From an uncultured Ectothiorhodospiraceae bacterium (lineage in GTDB: Bacteria > Pseudomonadota > Gammaproteobacteria > UBA9214), in NCBI GenBank assembly GCA_947258545.1, contig CAMYJI010000006.1:1-64000 (forward strand): a stretch of DNA of 64,000 nucleotides, written 5' to 3'. The translations under genes were made by a program, and so were the position numbers. Positions 33,612 to 43,199 of the stretch are shown piece by piece. Numbering within the stretch: position 1 is the stretch's first letter; each line of letters opens with the position of its first letter. The notes beneath the pieces are model-generated. The model did not search any database. It was given only the letters and a program-made list of their open reading frames with translations, and was not told where the DNA came from.

Positions 33612-35942
33612 ATGATCGTAAAGACACTCGCCTTTCTGGCCGGGGCGCTCACGCTCCAGTACCTGCCCGGTCTCCCGCCCGCTTACAGTTGTGCTGTTGC
33701 CCTGCCGGCAATCGCCTGCCTGCTCTGGCCATCGGCCCGATTACCGGCGTTGTTCGTGCTGGGGTTTTTCTGGGCCGCATTCCAGGCACAGCAGGTCCAG
33801 CAATCATTGCTGGAAACGCGGCTGGAAGGCCGTACCCTGCTGGTCGAGGGCACGGTCGCCGATATTCCCCGTCAATTTCCAGGACAGAATCTGCGGTTCC
33901 TGTTCCGCGTGGAACGGGCCAGTGAGGGGGAGGTGGCACAGGCCTTCAGCGGCAAGGTACGCCTGAGCTGGTACCGGACCGATCAGCGTCCGGCGCTGGG
34001 TGAGCGCTGGCAATTCACCGTGCGGTTGAAACGGCCGCACGGCTATGCCAACCCGGGCGGCTTCGATTACGAACGCTGGCTGTTCCAGCAGCGGATCAGC
34101 GCCACCGGCTATATCAGGGACGATAAACGCAACCGCCGTCTGGCCCGCGATGGGCTGGGCTTCATGGCTGGCATCCGCCGCAACATTGCCAGCCAATTCG
34201 ATGCTATCGGTTCCGCCCCGGGCAGCCTGCCGCTCATCCGTGCACTGACCATCGGCGATCGGGGCACCCTCGCTCCGGCGCACTGGGATACCCTGCGTGC
34301 TACCGGGACCAGCCACCTGATGGCGATATCAGGCCTGCATATCAGCCTGGTAGCGGGTCTGGTGTTCTGGCTGGTCAGGTTGGTCTGGTCACATCTCGGG
34401 ACCATCGCCGAGACCATCCCGGCGCCGAGGGCGGCCGCGGTAGCGGCCCTGCTCGCAGCCACGGTGTATGCCGGTCTGGCGGGTCTAAGCATCCCTACAC
34501 GGCGGGCGCTGGTGATGGTCAGTGTGGCCATGCTGGCGGTATTGGCGGGGAAAAAGACCAGGCCTGCACATGTGCTCTGCCTGGCCGTGCTGGCGGTGTT
34601 GCTCGTTGATCCGCTGGCGCTGCTTGCCGCGGGCTGGTGGCTGTCGTTCTGGGCCGTGACGCTGATTATCTATACCACCTCGGGTCGCCTCGGTGGGGAG
34701 GGTATTTGGCGGAAATGGTGTCATGTGCATATCGTTCTGGCCGTCAGCCTGCTGCCGGTGCTGCTGGTGTTTTTTCAACAGGCATCCCTGGTCTCACCGC
34801 TGGCCAATGTGATCGCGGTTCCGTGGGTCAGCCTGCTGGTCGTTCCAACCGCGCTGACCGGTACCCTGCTGCTAGCCGTGAGCGAAACGGCGGGTACGGC
34901 ATTGCTGGTCCTCGCGGGCTGGTTCATGGATGTCCTGTGGCGGTTACTCGCGGGCATGGGTGATTCGGGCCGGGCACTCCTGCACTGGCACCAGCCGGTG
35001 TGGTGGACCCTGCTGCCGGCGACGGCCGGTATCCTGCTGCTGTTCATGCCGCGTGGTATCCCGGGCCGATGGCTCGGGGTATTGCTGATGCTCCCGATGA
35101 TCGGGGTGAAGCCGCCCGCTCCCGGCCCCGGCGAGGCCTGGGTCACACTGCTCGATGTCGGACAGGGCCTGTCGACCGTGGTACGGACCCGCCAGCACAC
35201 CCTGGTCTATGATACCGGGCCACGCTACAGCGCGAGCTTCGATACCGGCGCGGCCGTCGTTGTTCCCTACCTGCGCAGCCGGGGTATCCGTCATATCGAT
35301 ATGCTTATGGTCAGCCATGGAGATAACGATCATGTTGGGGGTGTGCAATCACTACTCGGAGAGTTGAGCATTGCACAGTTGAGTGCCGGGGTCCCGGAGG
35401 CCATTGCCTCACGCGTGGCTGCGCCTTGCCGGCGTGGCGAACGCTGGAGCTGGGACGGGGTCGAGTTTGTCGTGCTGCACCCGGTAGAGGGCCAACAGCG
35501 CAAGGGTAACAATGCCTCCTGTGTCATTCTAATCAGCGCGGCCGGCGGGCAGCGCATCCTGTTGACCGGGGATATCGAGTCGTCGGCCGAGCAGGCCCTG
35601 CTGCGCACGCACCCTGGGCAGTTGCGTGCCGAGGTCCTGGTGGTACCGCATCACGGCAGTCTGACTTCATCATCGAGGCCATTTATTGAGGCGGTCAGCC
35701 CGGACACTGCGCTGTTTCCCGTCGGCTACCGCAACCGCTACGGATTTCCCCGCCAGGAGGTGATCGATCGCTACCGGTCACTGGGAACCGGACTCTTCGA
35801 TACGGCGACCCACGGGGCGATTAGCGCCAGGCTCGGCACGGGCCAGCGACCGGAAATCAGTGCGCATCGACGTGCGCGGCCGCGCTACTGGCGCTCCCGG
35901 CCCTGCGAGGACGATAAGCTGTTTGGCTACTGCGGCAAATAA
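33612..35942 (+). CDS. comEC: ComEC/Rec2-type DNA internalization protein
   Basis: A 776-residue protein with an N-terminal oligonucleotide-binding-like domain, a central Competence membrane domain and a C-terminal metallo-beta-lactamase-like domain. In the membrane domain RALTIGDRG and GTSHLMAISGLHISLVAGLV are typical of the family. The lactamase domain contains VGQGLSTVV, SHGDNDHVGG and VPHHGS (about residue 679). ComEC forms the inner-membrane channel for single-stranded DNA uptake during natural transformation. Position between lolD and exbB is conserved in gammaproteobacteria. Confidence 0.93.
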   Translation: MIVKTLAFLAGALTLQYLPGLPPAYSCAVALPAIACLLWPSARLPALFVLGFFWAAFQAQQVQQSLLETRLEGRTLLVEGTVADIPRQFPGQNLRFLFRVERASEGEVAQAFSGKVRLSWYRTDQRPALGERWQFTVRLKRPHGYANPGGFDYERWLFQQRISATGYIRDDKRNRRLARDGLGFMAGIRRNIASQFDAIGSAPGSLPLIRALTIGDRGTLAPAHWDTLRATGTSHLMAISGLHISLVAGLVFWLVRLVWSHLGTIAETIPAPRAAAVAALLAATVYAGLAGLSIPTRRALVMVSVAMLAVLAGKKTRPAHVLCLAVLAVLLVDPLALLAAGWWLSFWAVTLIIYTTSGRLGGEGIWRKWCHVHIVLAVSLLPVLLVFFQQASLVSPLANVIAVPWVSLLVVPTALTGTLLLAVSETAGTALLVLAGWFMDVLWRLLAGMGDSGRALLHWHQPVWWTLLPATAGILLLFMPRGIPGRWLGVLLMLPMIGVKPPAPGPGEAWVTLLDVGQGLSTVVRTRQHTLVYDTGPRYSASFDTGAAVVVPYLRSRGIRHIDMLMVSHGDNDHVGGVQSLLGELSIAQLSAGVPEAIASRVAAPCRRGERWSWDGVEFVVLHPVEGQQRKGNNASCVILISAAGGQRILLTGDIESSAEQALLRTHPGQLRAEVLVVPHHGSLTSSSRPFIEAVSPDTALFPVGYRNRYGFPRQEVIDRYRSLGTGLFDTATHGAISARLGTGQRPEISAHRRARPRYWRSRPCEDDKLFGYCGK

Positions 35943-35995
35943 AGTATTATCCGCAGGGTTCATGTTTTCTCGGATATTCAAAGGAAGGTGATTTA

Positions 35996-36625
35996 GTGCT
36001 GGAACTTGTTCAAGCGGGCGGATGGTTGATGCTGCCGATTATCGCCTGCTCGGTAATCGCGCTGGCGATTGTCGCCGAACGTATCTGGTCACTGCGGGTC
36101 AGCCGGGTACTGCCCAAGAACCTGGTGGCCCAGGTCTGGCGCTGGGAGAAGGTCAGCCAGCTCAACGACCGGCACCTGCAGGAACTCCAGGCCGGTTCGC
36201 CGCTGGGCTGCATCCTGTCGGCTGGCATCATGAACCGGCATCAGGCCCGTGATGTCATGAAGGAGAGTATCGAGGATACCGGGCGCCACGTCGTGCATGA
36301 ACTCGAGCGCTACCTGAACTCACTCGGCACGATCGCGGCAATCACGCCGCTGCTCGGACTCCTGGGTACGGTCATCGGCATGATCAAGGTCTTCGCGACC
36401 ATCACCACGGAGGGTGTGGGTAACCCGGGAGCACTCGCGGGCGGTATCTCGGAGGCACTGATCACCACGGCAGCGGGATTGTCCGTAGCCATCCCGACAC
36501 TGATGTTCTACCGCTATTTCAGGGGGCGGGTGAGAATGTTGGTGATTCGGATGGAGCAGGAGGCCCTGCGCATGGTGGAAGTCATGCACGGCAAGCGTGA
36601 ACACGATCTCGACAAAACGGTCTAG
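35996..36625 (+). CDS. exbB: MotA/TolQ/ExbB proton channel family protein
   Basis: 209 residues, GTG start. Three membrane helices are visible (about 12-32, 100-130 and 155-175). The signature TITTEGVGNPGALAGGISEAL and TAAGLSVAIPTLMFYRYF follow the usual ExbB order. With ExbD it converts proton motive force into work on TonB or a related partner. No tonB is adjacent, so this pair, usual between comEC and lpxK, may energise another periplasmic partner. Confidence 0.9.
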   Translation: MLELVQAGGWLMLPIIACSVIALAIVAERIWSLRVSRVLPKNLVAQVWRWEKVSQLNDRHLQELQAGSPLGCILSAGIMNRHQARDVMKESIEDTGRHVVHELERYLNSLGTIAAITPLLGLLGTVIGMIKVFATITTEGVGNPGALAGGISEALITTAAGLSVAIPTLMFYRYFRGRVRMLVIRMEQEALRMVEVMHGKREHDLDKTV

Positions 36626-36628
36626 GTC

Positions 36629-37048
36629 ATGAACCTTCAGCCCGGAAGCGATGACGAACCTGAAGTCAACCTGACACCACTCATCGACGTGGTGTTTCTG
36701 CTGTTGATTTTTTTCATGGTGTCAACCACCTTCGAACACCAGTCGCGTATACAGATCGAGCTACCTGAGGCCACCGCCGAGGCATCCCAGCCGGATGACA
36801 AGTCCCTGGAGATCATTATCGATGCCCAGGGCCGCTATTTCATCGGTGATCAGCAGGTCGTCAACACCCAGCTGAAGACACTGATAGGCGCGATCAGCGA
36901 AGTGGTCGGTGAACGCGAGGATATCCCCGTGCTTATCCGGGCGGATGCCAATACCCCTCACCAGGCCGTTATCACGGCACTGGATGCAACCAGTCAGCTG
37001 GGTCTCATCCATATTTCGCTGGCGACTTCAAAGGCCGAGGAAGAATAG
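36629..37048 (+). CDS. exbD: ExbD/TolR family biopolymer transport protein
   Basis: 139 residues starting 3 bp after exbB. The N-terminal VNLTPLIDVVFLLLIFFMVS is the ExbD/TolR membrane helix with the proton-carrying Asp (D in PLIDV). The periplasmic part ends QLGLIHISLATSK. It forms the ion-conducting stator with ExbB. Confidence 0.92.
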   Translation: MNLQPGSDDEPEVNLTPLIDVVFLLLIFFMVSTTFEHQSRIQIELPEATAEASQPDDKSLEIIIDAQGRYFIGDQQVVNTQLKTLIGAISEVVGEREDIPVLIRADANTPHQAVITALDATSQLGLIHISLATSKAEEE

Positions 37049-37081
37049 TTTCGCGCAACCCTGAAGCGGACAGCGGGTGAC

Positions 37082-38065
37082 ATGAGACGCCTGGAGTACT
37101 TCTGGTATACCCGCAGCCCGTGGCTGATCCTGCTGACCCCGGTCTCCCTGATCTACCGGCTCGTCGTCTGGTTGCGCCGCATGGTCTATCGCAGCGGCCT
37201 GCTCAGGCGGCACAGGTTGCCGGTACCGGTCGTGGTGGTGGGCAATATCACGGTGGGCGGTACCGGCAAGACCCCCCTGGTTGCCTGGCTGGCTGGTTTC
37301 CTGCAGGAGGCCGGATACAAGCCCGGGATTGTTGCACGCGGTTACAAGGGCAAGGCCAGGCACTGGCCCCAGCAGGTACGCCCGGACAGCGATCCGCTGA
37401 TGGTGGGCGACGAGGCAGTGTTGCTGGCGGGGCTGAGCCAGTGTCCGGTGGCGGCTGCCCCGCGGCGACCGCAGGCGGCACAGGCACTACTCGAGCACAA
37501 CCACTGCGACCTGATCCTGAGTGATGATGGCCTGCAGCATTATGCCCTGCGACGCGATATAGAGATTGCCGTGATTGACGGTGTCAGGCGCCTGGGCAAC
37601 GGGTTCTGTCTGCCAGCCGGCCCCCTGCGCGAGCCCGCAAAACGGCTGGCGGAGGTCGATCTCGTGGTCATTAACGGCTTGGCTAACCAGGGCGAGTACC
37701 CTATGACCATGAGGGCCACAAGCGCCTGCGACCTCAGGGACCGTGAAGTGGTGCGGGAGCTGGTGAGTTTCCGTGGCCAGTCCGTTCATGGTGTGGCGGC
37801 CATCGGGCATCCGGAGCGTTTCTTTGCGGTGCTCAGGCAGGCCGGCCTGCAGGTCGAGGAGCATGCCTTTCCCGACCACCATGCCTTTGTGGAGACGGAT
37901 CTCGATTTTGGTGATGATCGCCCGGTCTTCATGACGGCCAAGGATGCAGTCAAGTGCCGGCATTTCTCCCTGGCTGACGCCTGGTACGTCCCTGTTACAA
38001 TCGATATGCCACCGGAATTCGGTACCAGGCTGCTTGAACTGCTGGATCACGACAAATCCCCTTAA
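37082..38065 (+). CDS. lpxK: tetraacyldisaccharide 4'-kinase (lipid A biosynthesis)
   Basis: 327 residues, normal length for LpxK. A membrane-associated N-terminal helix precedes the unusual P-loop NITVGGTGKTPL (about residues 55-66). SDDGLQHYAL and IDGVRRLGNGFCLPAGPLRE are further LpxK landmarks. It phosphorylates the 4' position of the lipid A precursor (lipid IVA formation) at the inner membrane. It is followed by trm112 and kdsB in the conserved LPS block. Confidence 0.95.
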   Translation: MRRLEYFWYTRSPWLILLTPVSLIYRLVVWLRRMVYRSGLLRRHRLPVPVVVVGNITVGGTGKTPLVAWLAGFLQEAGYKPGIVARGYKGKARHWPQQVRPDSDPLMVGDEAVLLAGLSQCPVAAAPRRPQAAQALLEHNHCDLILSDDGLQHYALRRDIEIAVIDGVRRLGNGFCLPAGPLREPAKRLAEVDLVVINGLANQGEYPMTMRATSACDLRDREVVRELVSFRGQSVHGVAAIGHPERFFAVLRQAGLQVEEHAFPDHHAFVETDLDFGDDRPVFMTAKDAVKCRHFSLADAWYVPVTIDMPPEFGTRLLELLDHDKSP

Positions 38066-38077
38066 TGGAGTTGAGCT

Positions 38078-38257
38078 ATGGATAAGAAATTACTCGATAT
38101 ACTTGCGTGTCCCGTGTGCAAGGGACCGCTCGTCTACCGCAAGGAAGCCGGTGAACTCATCTGCAAGATCGACCGGCTTGCCTATCCGATCCGGGACGAC
38201 ATTCCGGTCATGCTCGAAGAGGAAGCCCGTAGACTGTCCGGGGAAGAGGAGGTCTGA
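38078..38257 (+). CDS. ycaR: Trm112-family zinc-ribbon-like protein (YcaR)
   Basis: A 59-residue protein, 12 bp after lpxK, with the family core [16 protein letters not shown], a single surviving CPVC pair and a second half [10 protein letters not shown]. The [11 protein letters not shown] ending is diagnostic. Trm112 proteins activate methyltransferases in eukaryotes; the bacterial role between lpxK and kdsB is undetermined. ATG 38078 follows a GGAG ribosome binding site. Confidence 0.9.
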   Translation: MDKKLLDILACPVCKGPLVYRKEAGELICKIDRLAYPIRDDIPVMLEEEARRLSGEEEV

Positions 38258-38298
38258 GTCGGCAGCGTGGATCAGACAAGGACAGCCAGGCGAGTGAT

Positions 38299-39063
38299 AT
38301 GAGCACGGCATTCAAGGTGGTGATACCGGCACGTTATGCCTCGACGCGCCTGCCCGGAAAACCGTTACGGGTGCTGGCGGATCGTCCGATGCTGCAACAT
38401 GTGCATGAATGCGCACGGCGGAGTGGCGCAGAAGAGATCGTTATCGCCACCGATGACCAGCGGATCGTGGCAGCGGCCGAGGCATTCGGAGCGATCGTCT
38501 GCATGACATCGGTAGCGCACACCTCCGGGACCGAGCGGCTGTCGGAAGTGGTGGAGAGGCTCGGTTGGCAGCAAGACGCTATCGTGGTCAACCTGCAAGG
38601 CGACGAGCCCATGATGCCACCCGAGCTGATCAGGCAGGTGGCCGGCAATCTTGCCCATCACGGGGATGCCGCTATCGCAACCCTTGCCAGCCGGGTAACA
38701 GACAGCGGTCAGATGATGGACCCGAATGTCGTCAAGGTCGTGCTCGATCGTGCCGGCTATGCGATGTATTTCAGCCGTGCACCGATACCCTGGCAGCGTG
38801 ATTCAACGAACCGCGATAGGGAGGATGCACTGCATCATGTTGGTATGTACGCCTACCGCGCGGGTTTCCTGCAACGCTTCAAACAACTCGAGCCGTCCCC
38901 TCTGGAAATGGTGGAAAAACTGGAACAGCTGCGTGCCCTGTGGCACGGCCTGAAGATTCACGTGGGTATCGCGATGGCGGTACCGGGCCCGGGGGTTGAT
39001 ACCGAGGCCGACCTGCTGCGGGTCGAACGCCTGCTGCAACAGCAGGAACAGCAAGCTACCTGA
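38299..39063 (+). CDS. kdsB: 3-deoxy-manno-octulosonate cytidylyltransferase
   Basis: 254 residues, typical for KdsB. The N-terminal VVIPARYASTRLPGKPLRVL is the nucleotide-binding signature; VNLQGDEPMMPPELI and YFSRAPIPWQRD follow in the expected positions. It activates Kdo with CTP to CMP-Kdo for the LPS inner core. ATG lies 41 bp after ycaR. Confidence 0.96.
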   Translation: MSTAFKVVIPARYASTRLPGKPLRVLADRPMLQHVHECARRSGAEEIVIATDDQRIVAAAEAFGAIVCMTSVAHTSGTERLSEVVERLGWQQDAIVVNLQGDEPMMPPELIRQVAGNLAHHGDAAIATLASRVTDSGQMMDPNVVKVVLDRAGYAMYFSRAPIPWQRDSTNRDREDALHHVGMYAYRAGFLQRFKQLEPSPLEMVEKLEQLRALWHGLKIHVGIAMAVPGPGVDTEADLLRVERLLQQQEQQAT

Positions 39064-39120
39064 TGTAAAATATGGAAACGACAGATAACTATCAGATAAT
39101 AAATATATAAATGATGTAAT

Positions 39121-39315
39121 TCAGTCTGAGCTCGGGCTATCTCGCTGGGTCTCATCGAGCTCTTGCTGCTTCCACTGCTGGTAGCAATCAATGCCGCAGA
39201 AATGGAGCACATAGTCTGAAGCCTCTTCGATTTTGGCCTCGGAGACGGGGATCTCCTTGAGGCAAATTTCGCAAGCGACCAGTTCGTTTCCAGCAGGTCT
39301 ATCGTTGGTATTCAT
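39121..39315 (-). CDS. DUF3330 small metal-binding-like protein
   Basis: 64 residues when started at ATG 39315 (NTNDRPAGNELVACEICL); an upstream ATG would add 37 residues without family features. C-x-x-C (CEIC) and a later HFCGIDCYQQW form a small zinc-ribbon/TRASH-like Cys arrangement typical of DUF3330. Function unknown. It converges with kdsB and interrupts the usual kdsB-PTPase spacing. Confidence 0.75.
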   Translation of the reverse strand: MNTNDRPAGNELVACEICLKEIPVSEAKIEEASDYVLHFCGIDCYQQWKQQELDETQRDSPSSD

Positions 39316-39533
39316 ACCGTACCCCCTGCGTAAGCCTACCTGTGTGCTTAACTGTAAGTATAAACGATTCCGTATGTGAGCAGCCTTTGATTGCCCCGAC
39401 GGGACGCACAATGATGTTGATACCATAGGGGATTCTGCCCCTCTTAAGGCCAGCGGACGCTGTTCACCTGTTCTGGCCGATTCCGATTCATTACATTATG
39501 ATGTGTGGGGGCTAGTCAAGAGGTGACCAAAGC

Positions 39534-39887
39534 ATGAAACCGATTCTCGCTGTGGAGTTCAGGGCCAAGGCCGGGGACATTGAATTCAATGAGGAGAGCG
39601 TGCCGCTGCACAGCCCCGAGGAATTGTTTGCATACGTTGCCCCCGGCGGCGGCTGCGAGTCCATTCCGTCCGAGGTGGAAGAAATCAGGATGGTCTTCCT
39701 CCCGCCGGAGCATCCGAATGTCCAGACCCCTATTGCCGATATACCTGCGACCCTGCAGCTCGGGATGGTGATTTTTACCGGGCCGCTGTCTGATATTGTC
39801 CAGACGGCTGAACAGATCCTCAACAAGGCGGGGCGGGGTGAACTCTCGGAGTCCTTCCTCACGGTGGTGGGTGCAGGCGGCTCCTGA
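39534..39887 (+). CDS. conserved hypothetical protein
   Basis: 117 acidic residues with no signal peptide, membrane helix or motif I recognise. The sequence alternates beta-like (LAVEFRAKAGDIEF, LGMVIFTGP) and helical (VQTAEQILNKAG) stretches, and ends in a Gly-rich tail. An AAAGC segment precedes the ATG. It is in an accessory block inserted into the lpxK-kdsB-PTPase backbone. Confidence 0.55.
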   Translation: MKPILAVEFRAKAGDIEFNEESVPLHSPEELFAYVAPGGGCESIPSEVEEIRMVFLPPEHPNVQTPIADIPATLQLGMVIFTGPLSDIVQTAEQILNKAGRGELSESFLTVVGAGGS

Positions 39888-40276
39888 TCTGATCCTCTCA
39901 GTCCCGCTACAACCCGCCCGGCATGCCGTTTGGGCCATTCTGGCAGGACCGCTGGCAGGGACTATAATTATATTACAAGGGTGATAAGGCTGAACGGCAT
40001 TCTTTGCAGTGCCAGCCTTGTGAGTCATTCTTGGGATGCCTCGGATAAATCGGAACAGGCAGCAGGAGTCAGGGAGGCCTGACAGCCGTGTGAGTGGTGG
40101 GGCAGTGCCACCAGCCCGACCGAACACATCCGGGGCATTTTAATGTACCTGTGACAGTATTCGCCTGGCGGTTTTTGCTTATAAAATCGCAATAATGCCT
40201 GAGAAATACCCGCTCGGCCCCGTTATCAATCGAACAGTAAAATCTTCGCTTATGGTCTGACAACAGGATAGACAGC
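39888..40276. other. 389-bp intergenic region before the sensor kinase
   Basis: No gene seen. A TATAAT (39963-39968) within an AT-rich GACTATAATTATATTACAAG stretch is the best -10 candidate, without a clear -35, and would leave a leader of about 300 nt before the GTG at 40277. Confidence 0.35.
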
Positions 40277-42208
40277 GTGCAAGAAATTACCGATAGTCAA
40301 CCGGTCGAAGAGACCCGGTACAAGACGCGGATATCCCTGGAGACGCTGCTGGACAACCTCCCGGGCCTGGTCTATCGCTGCCAGCACGATGAAGACTGTA
40401 CGATGGAATTTATCAACGATGGCTGTCAGGAACTCACCGGCTACAGCGCCAGCGATTTTCTCAATCATAAAATATCCTTTCAACAGCAGCTGGTCCACCC
40501 CGACGATCGGGAGCCCCTCACCCGTGAGATCGAGACCGCCATCCGCGAGAAGCGCCGCTTCCAGCATATCTACCGATTAATCAGCGCCGCCGGGGAGACC
40601 AAGTGGGTATGGGAGCAGGGGCAGGCTGTCTACGATGCTGTCGGCGAGCTGGTTGCACTCGAGGGATTTATCACCGACATCAGCAAGTACAAAAGGGCCG
40701 AACTCGGCCTGCGCGAAAGTGAACAGAGATTCCGTCGCATGGCCGACCGGGCACCGGCACTGATCTGGTTATCCGACACTTCCAAAGGTGGCACCTGGTT
40801 TAACGCCGCCTGGCTGTCCTTCACGGGACGGACCACCGAGCAGGAACTGGGTGATGGCTGGACCGAGGGTGTACACCCCGATGACCTGAAGTACTGTCTG
40901 GATACCTATATCTCTGCCACCGATGCGCGCAAGGATTTTATCCTGGAGTACCGCCTGCGTCGCCATGACGGGAGCTACGGCTGGATAGTTGATACCGGAA
41001 TACCCCGCTTTATGGATGATGGCACCTTCGAGGGTTATATCGGTTACTGCTGGGACGTAAGCGATCGGGTGAAGAGCGAAATTGATCTGAAATTAAGCGA
41101 GCAGCGGTTTCGTTCCCTGTTCAATTCCACCTTTCAGTTCATTGGTCTCCTCGACCCCGACGGGACAGTGCTGGAGGCCAATCAGACGGCCCTGGATCTG
41201 GTCGGCGCCAGCAATGAGGATGTCATCGGGCGGCCATTCTGGGAGACCCCCTGGTGGACACACTCGCCCAGGGCCCAGGACCGTCTCAAGGCTGGGCTAA
41301 ACAAAGCCGCGCACGGCAAGCTGGTACGTTATGAGTCGGAGCACTATGCAGCCGACGGGAAGCGCATCATTGTGGACTTTTCGCTCAAACCCGTCATTAA
41401 CGAGCAGGGCGAAACGGTGAACATCATCCCGGAAGGCCGGGATATAACCGAACTCAAGAATCTGGAGCTGAATGAAAAGCGCCGTGCACGCGAGCATGCG
41501 AGAGCGACACAGTTGAATACCATTGGGGAAATGGCCACTGGTATGGCGCACGAGTTAAATCAGCCCCTGACTGCAATAGCCAGTTATTGCGAATCCGCCA
41601 TGTTACTGCTCGAACAGTTGCCCTCACCCCCGCGGGATCTTGACGAGATCCTGAAACGTGCCAGGGAACAGGCCTTGCGGGCCGGAGAAATCATCCATAA
41701 CCTGCGTCGTGTCGTTTCCAGGGGCGAGACCAAAATGGAAGCGGTGGTTTTCGATGATGTGGTACTTAGGGTTATTGACATGATGAAGTGGGACCTGCGC
41801 GATGCCGAGGTCATTATCAAGCTTGACCTGCAAGGGCAGGGGCGCAAGGTCATGCTGGATCAGGTTCAGATGGAGCAGGCGCTGATCAATCTGCTCCGTA
41901 ATAGTGTGGAAGCCATTGAAGAAGCCGATGTCAATGAAGCCAGGGTGGAATTCAGGACCGCGATATCATCGAATGATTCGATTGAAGTCACAGTAACAGA
42001 CAACGGTCCCGGTATTACCGCTGATATACGTGACAAGTTGTTCAAACCTTTCAAGACAAGTAAGGCGTCCGGAATGGGTATAGGGCTGACCATCTGTCGC
42101 TCCACGATTGAGGCCCATGGTGGAAAACTGTGGGTTGACAGCGCGTACCGGAATGGTGCGCGTTTTGGATTCAGCCTTCCTTTATCAGACTCGATGGCAA
42201 GTATATGA
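40277..42208 (+). CDS. PAS-domain sensor histidine kinase, FixL/DctB-like
   Basis: 643 residues from GTG 40277, no membrane helix, so cytosolic. Three PAS domains in series (about 20-145, 150-270 and 275-400) each contain the fold's typical HPDD or NQTALDL-type motifs. A HisKA domain carries the phospho-His in GMAHELNQPLTAIASY (about H425). The HATPase domain shows N box LINLLRNSVEAIEEAD, G1 DNGPGI and G2 GMGIGLTI. No haem-ligand His can be assigned to a PAS domain by eye. The stop overlaps the FixJ-like gene by four bases, making an obligate pair. Signal sensed is unknown. Confidence 0.88.
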   Translation: MQEITDSQPVEETRYKTRISLETLLDNLPGLVYRCQHDEDCTMEFINDGCQELTGYSASDFLNHKISFQQQLVHPDDREPLTREIETAIREKRRFQHIYRLISAAGETKWVWEQGQAVYDAVGELVALEGFITDISKYKRAELGLRESEQRFRRMADRAPALIWLSDTSKGGTWFNAAWLSFTGRTTEQELGDGWTEGVHPDDLKYCLDTYISATDARKDFILEYRLRRHDGSYGWIVDTGIPRFMDDGTFEGYIGYCWDVSDRVKSEIDLKLSEQRFRSLFNSTFQFIGLLDPDGTVLEANQTALDLVGASNEDVIGRPFWETPWWTHSPRAQDRLKAGLNKAAHGKLVRYESEHYAADGKRIIVDFSLKPVINEQGETVNIIPEGRDITELKNLELNEKRRAREHARATQLNTIGEMATGMAHELNQPLTAIASYCESAMLLLEQLPSPPRDLDEILKRAREQALRAGEIIHNLRRVVSRGETKMEAVVFDDVVLRVIDMMKWDLRDAEVIIKLDLQGQGRKVMLDQVQMEQALINLLRNSVEAIEEADVNEARVEFRTAISSNDSIEVTVTDNGPGITADIRDKLFKPFKTSKASGMGIGLTICRSTIEAHGGKLWVDSAYRNGARFGFSLPLSDSMASI

Positions 42209-42816
42209 ATACCGAGTTAACTGTTTACCTGGTCGATGATGATGCTGCCGTCAGGCATGCACTGGGCATTTATCTGGAAAGCGTCAATATGAAAGTCGAG
42301 GCATTTGATTCGGCGGAGGGTTTCCTTGACAAGGTAAACACTGCCGACCGCGGCGTGCTGGTGCTGGATCAACGCATGGATGGCATGTCAGGGCTTGAGT
42401 TGCAGACTGAGCTTGAATCACGCGGTTTTGCGTTCCCGATTGTATTTATCACCGGTCACGGGAACGTTGCCACTTCTGTCAAGGCAATGAAGTACGGTGC
42501 CGTCGACTTTATCGAGAAGCCTTTCAGGAATGAGGAACTGCTTGCGAGTATCCGTGCCGCGATTCGACGGGAAACTGACGAATATGAGACACAGGCGGCA
42601 AGGGCCGGCGCATACGAGAGGTATTCAAGTCTTACACAACGTGAGCGGCAAGTGATGAAATACATTGTGCAGGGAATGTCGAACAAGACCCTCGCCGAGC
42701 ATCTAGGTGTCAGCACCCGTACCATTGAGGTGCACCGCTCCAAGGTGATGCAAAAGATGCAGGCCGAATCCTTGCCGGTACTGGTGCGCATGGCTGCACA
42801 TCTGGAAGCGCAATAG
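42205..42816 (+). CDS. FixJ-family response regulator
   Basis: 203 residues. Receiver domain with acidic D11-D13, phospho-acceptor D55 (VLVLDQRM), T83 (FITGHG) and K105 (FIEKPF). A LuxR-type HTH follows (about 140-200: LTQRERQVMKYIVQGMSN, then VSTRTIEVHRSKVMQKM). It is the partner of the upstream sensor kinase, to which it is coupled through a four-base overlap. Target genes cannot be inferred from the window. Confidence 0.92.
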   Translation: MNTELTVYLVDDDAAVRHALGIYLESVNMKVEAFDSAEGFLDKVNTADRGVLVLDQRMDGMSGLELQTELESRGFAFPIVFITGHGNVATSVKAMKYGAVDFIEKPFRNEELLASIRAAIRRETDEYETQAARAGAYERYSSLTQRERQVMKYIVQGMSNKTLAEHLGVSTRTIEVHRSKVMQKMQAESLPVLVRMAAHLEAQ

Positions 42817-42839
42817 TACAGCTCTTGTCAGCGGGCCTG

Positions 42840-43199
42840 TCAGATATCCTTCTTGCTGAGTATCTCGACGAACAGGGCAATGATGATGGCTGTTCCCAGA
42901 AGGTAGAAGAAACTCAGGCGGGTTGGGGGATCAGGAGTCCCGGCAGGCGTGCCACGGAGCGCGTGCTGAATCCCGGTCTCCGGCCCGGTGACGTTCTTGT
43001 TCCCGAAATCAGCGGGTCCGGTATTGCCCATCATATCAACTGCCCATATTCTGTATTCCTGAGGTCCGGTATAACCTGTGTTCCTTTCAAGTGAGGCTGT
43101 CCAGATGGTCTTGTCAAACACGGCCTCAGGGTCAGGGTTGCTGGTTGCAGCGTGCAGCGTACCGGAAAATACCAGTAGCAATATAACTATGAAGTCCAT
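42840..43199 (-). CDS. small exported protein with C-terminal membrane anchor, unknown function
   Basis: 119 residues. A Sec signal (DFIVILLLVFSGTLHAAT) begins the protein and a hydrophobic helix followed by KKDI ends it (SFFYLLGTAIIIALFVEILS). The middle contains WTASLERNTGYTGPQEYRIW and GNTGPADFGNKN. The two-ended architecture is that of a membrane-tethered periplasmic protein; the C-terminus lacks a PEP motif. It converges with the FixJ-like gene. Not recognised as a known family. Confidence 0.55.
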   Translation of the reverse strand: MDFIVILLLVFSGTLHAATSNPDPEAVFDKTIWTASLERNTGYTGPQEYRIWAVDMMGNTGPADFGNKNVTGPETGIQHALRGTPAGTPDPPTRLSFFYLLGTAIIIALFVEILSKKDI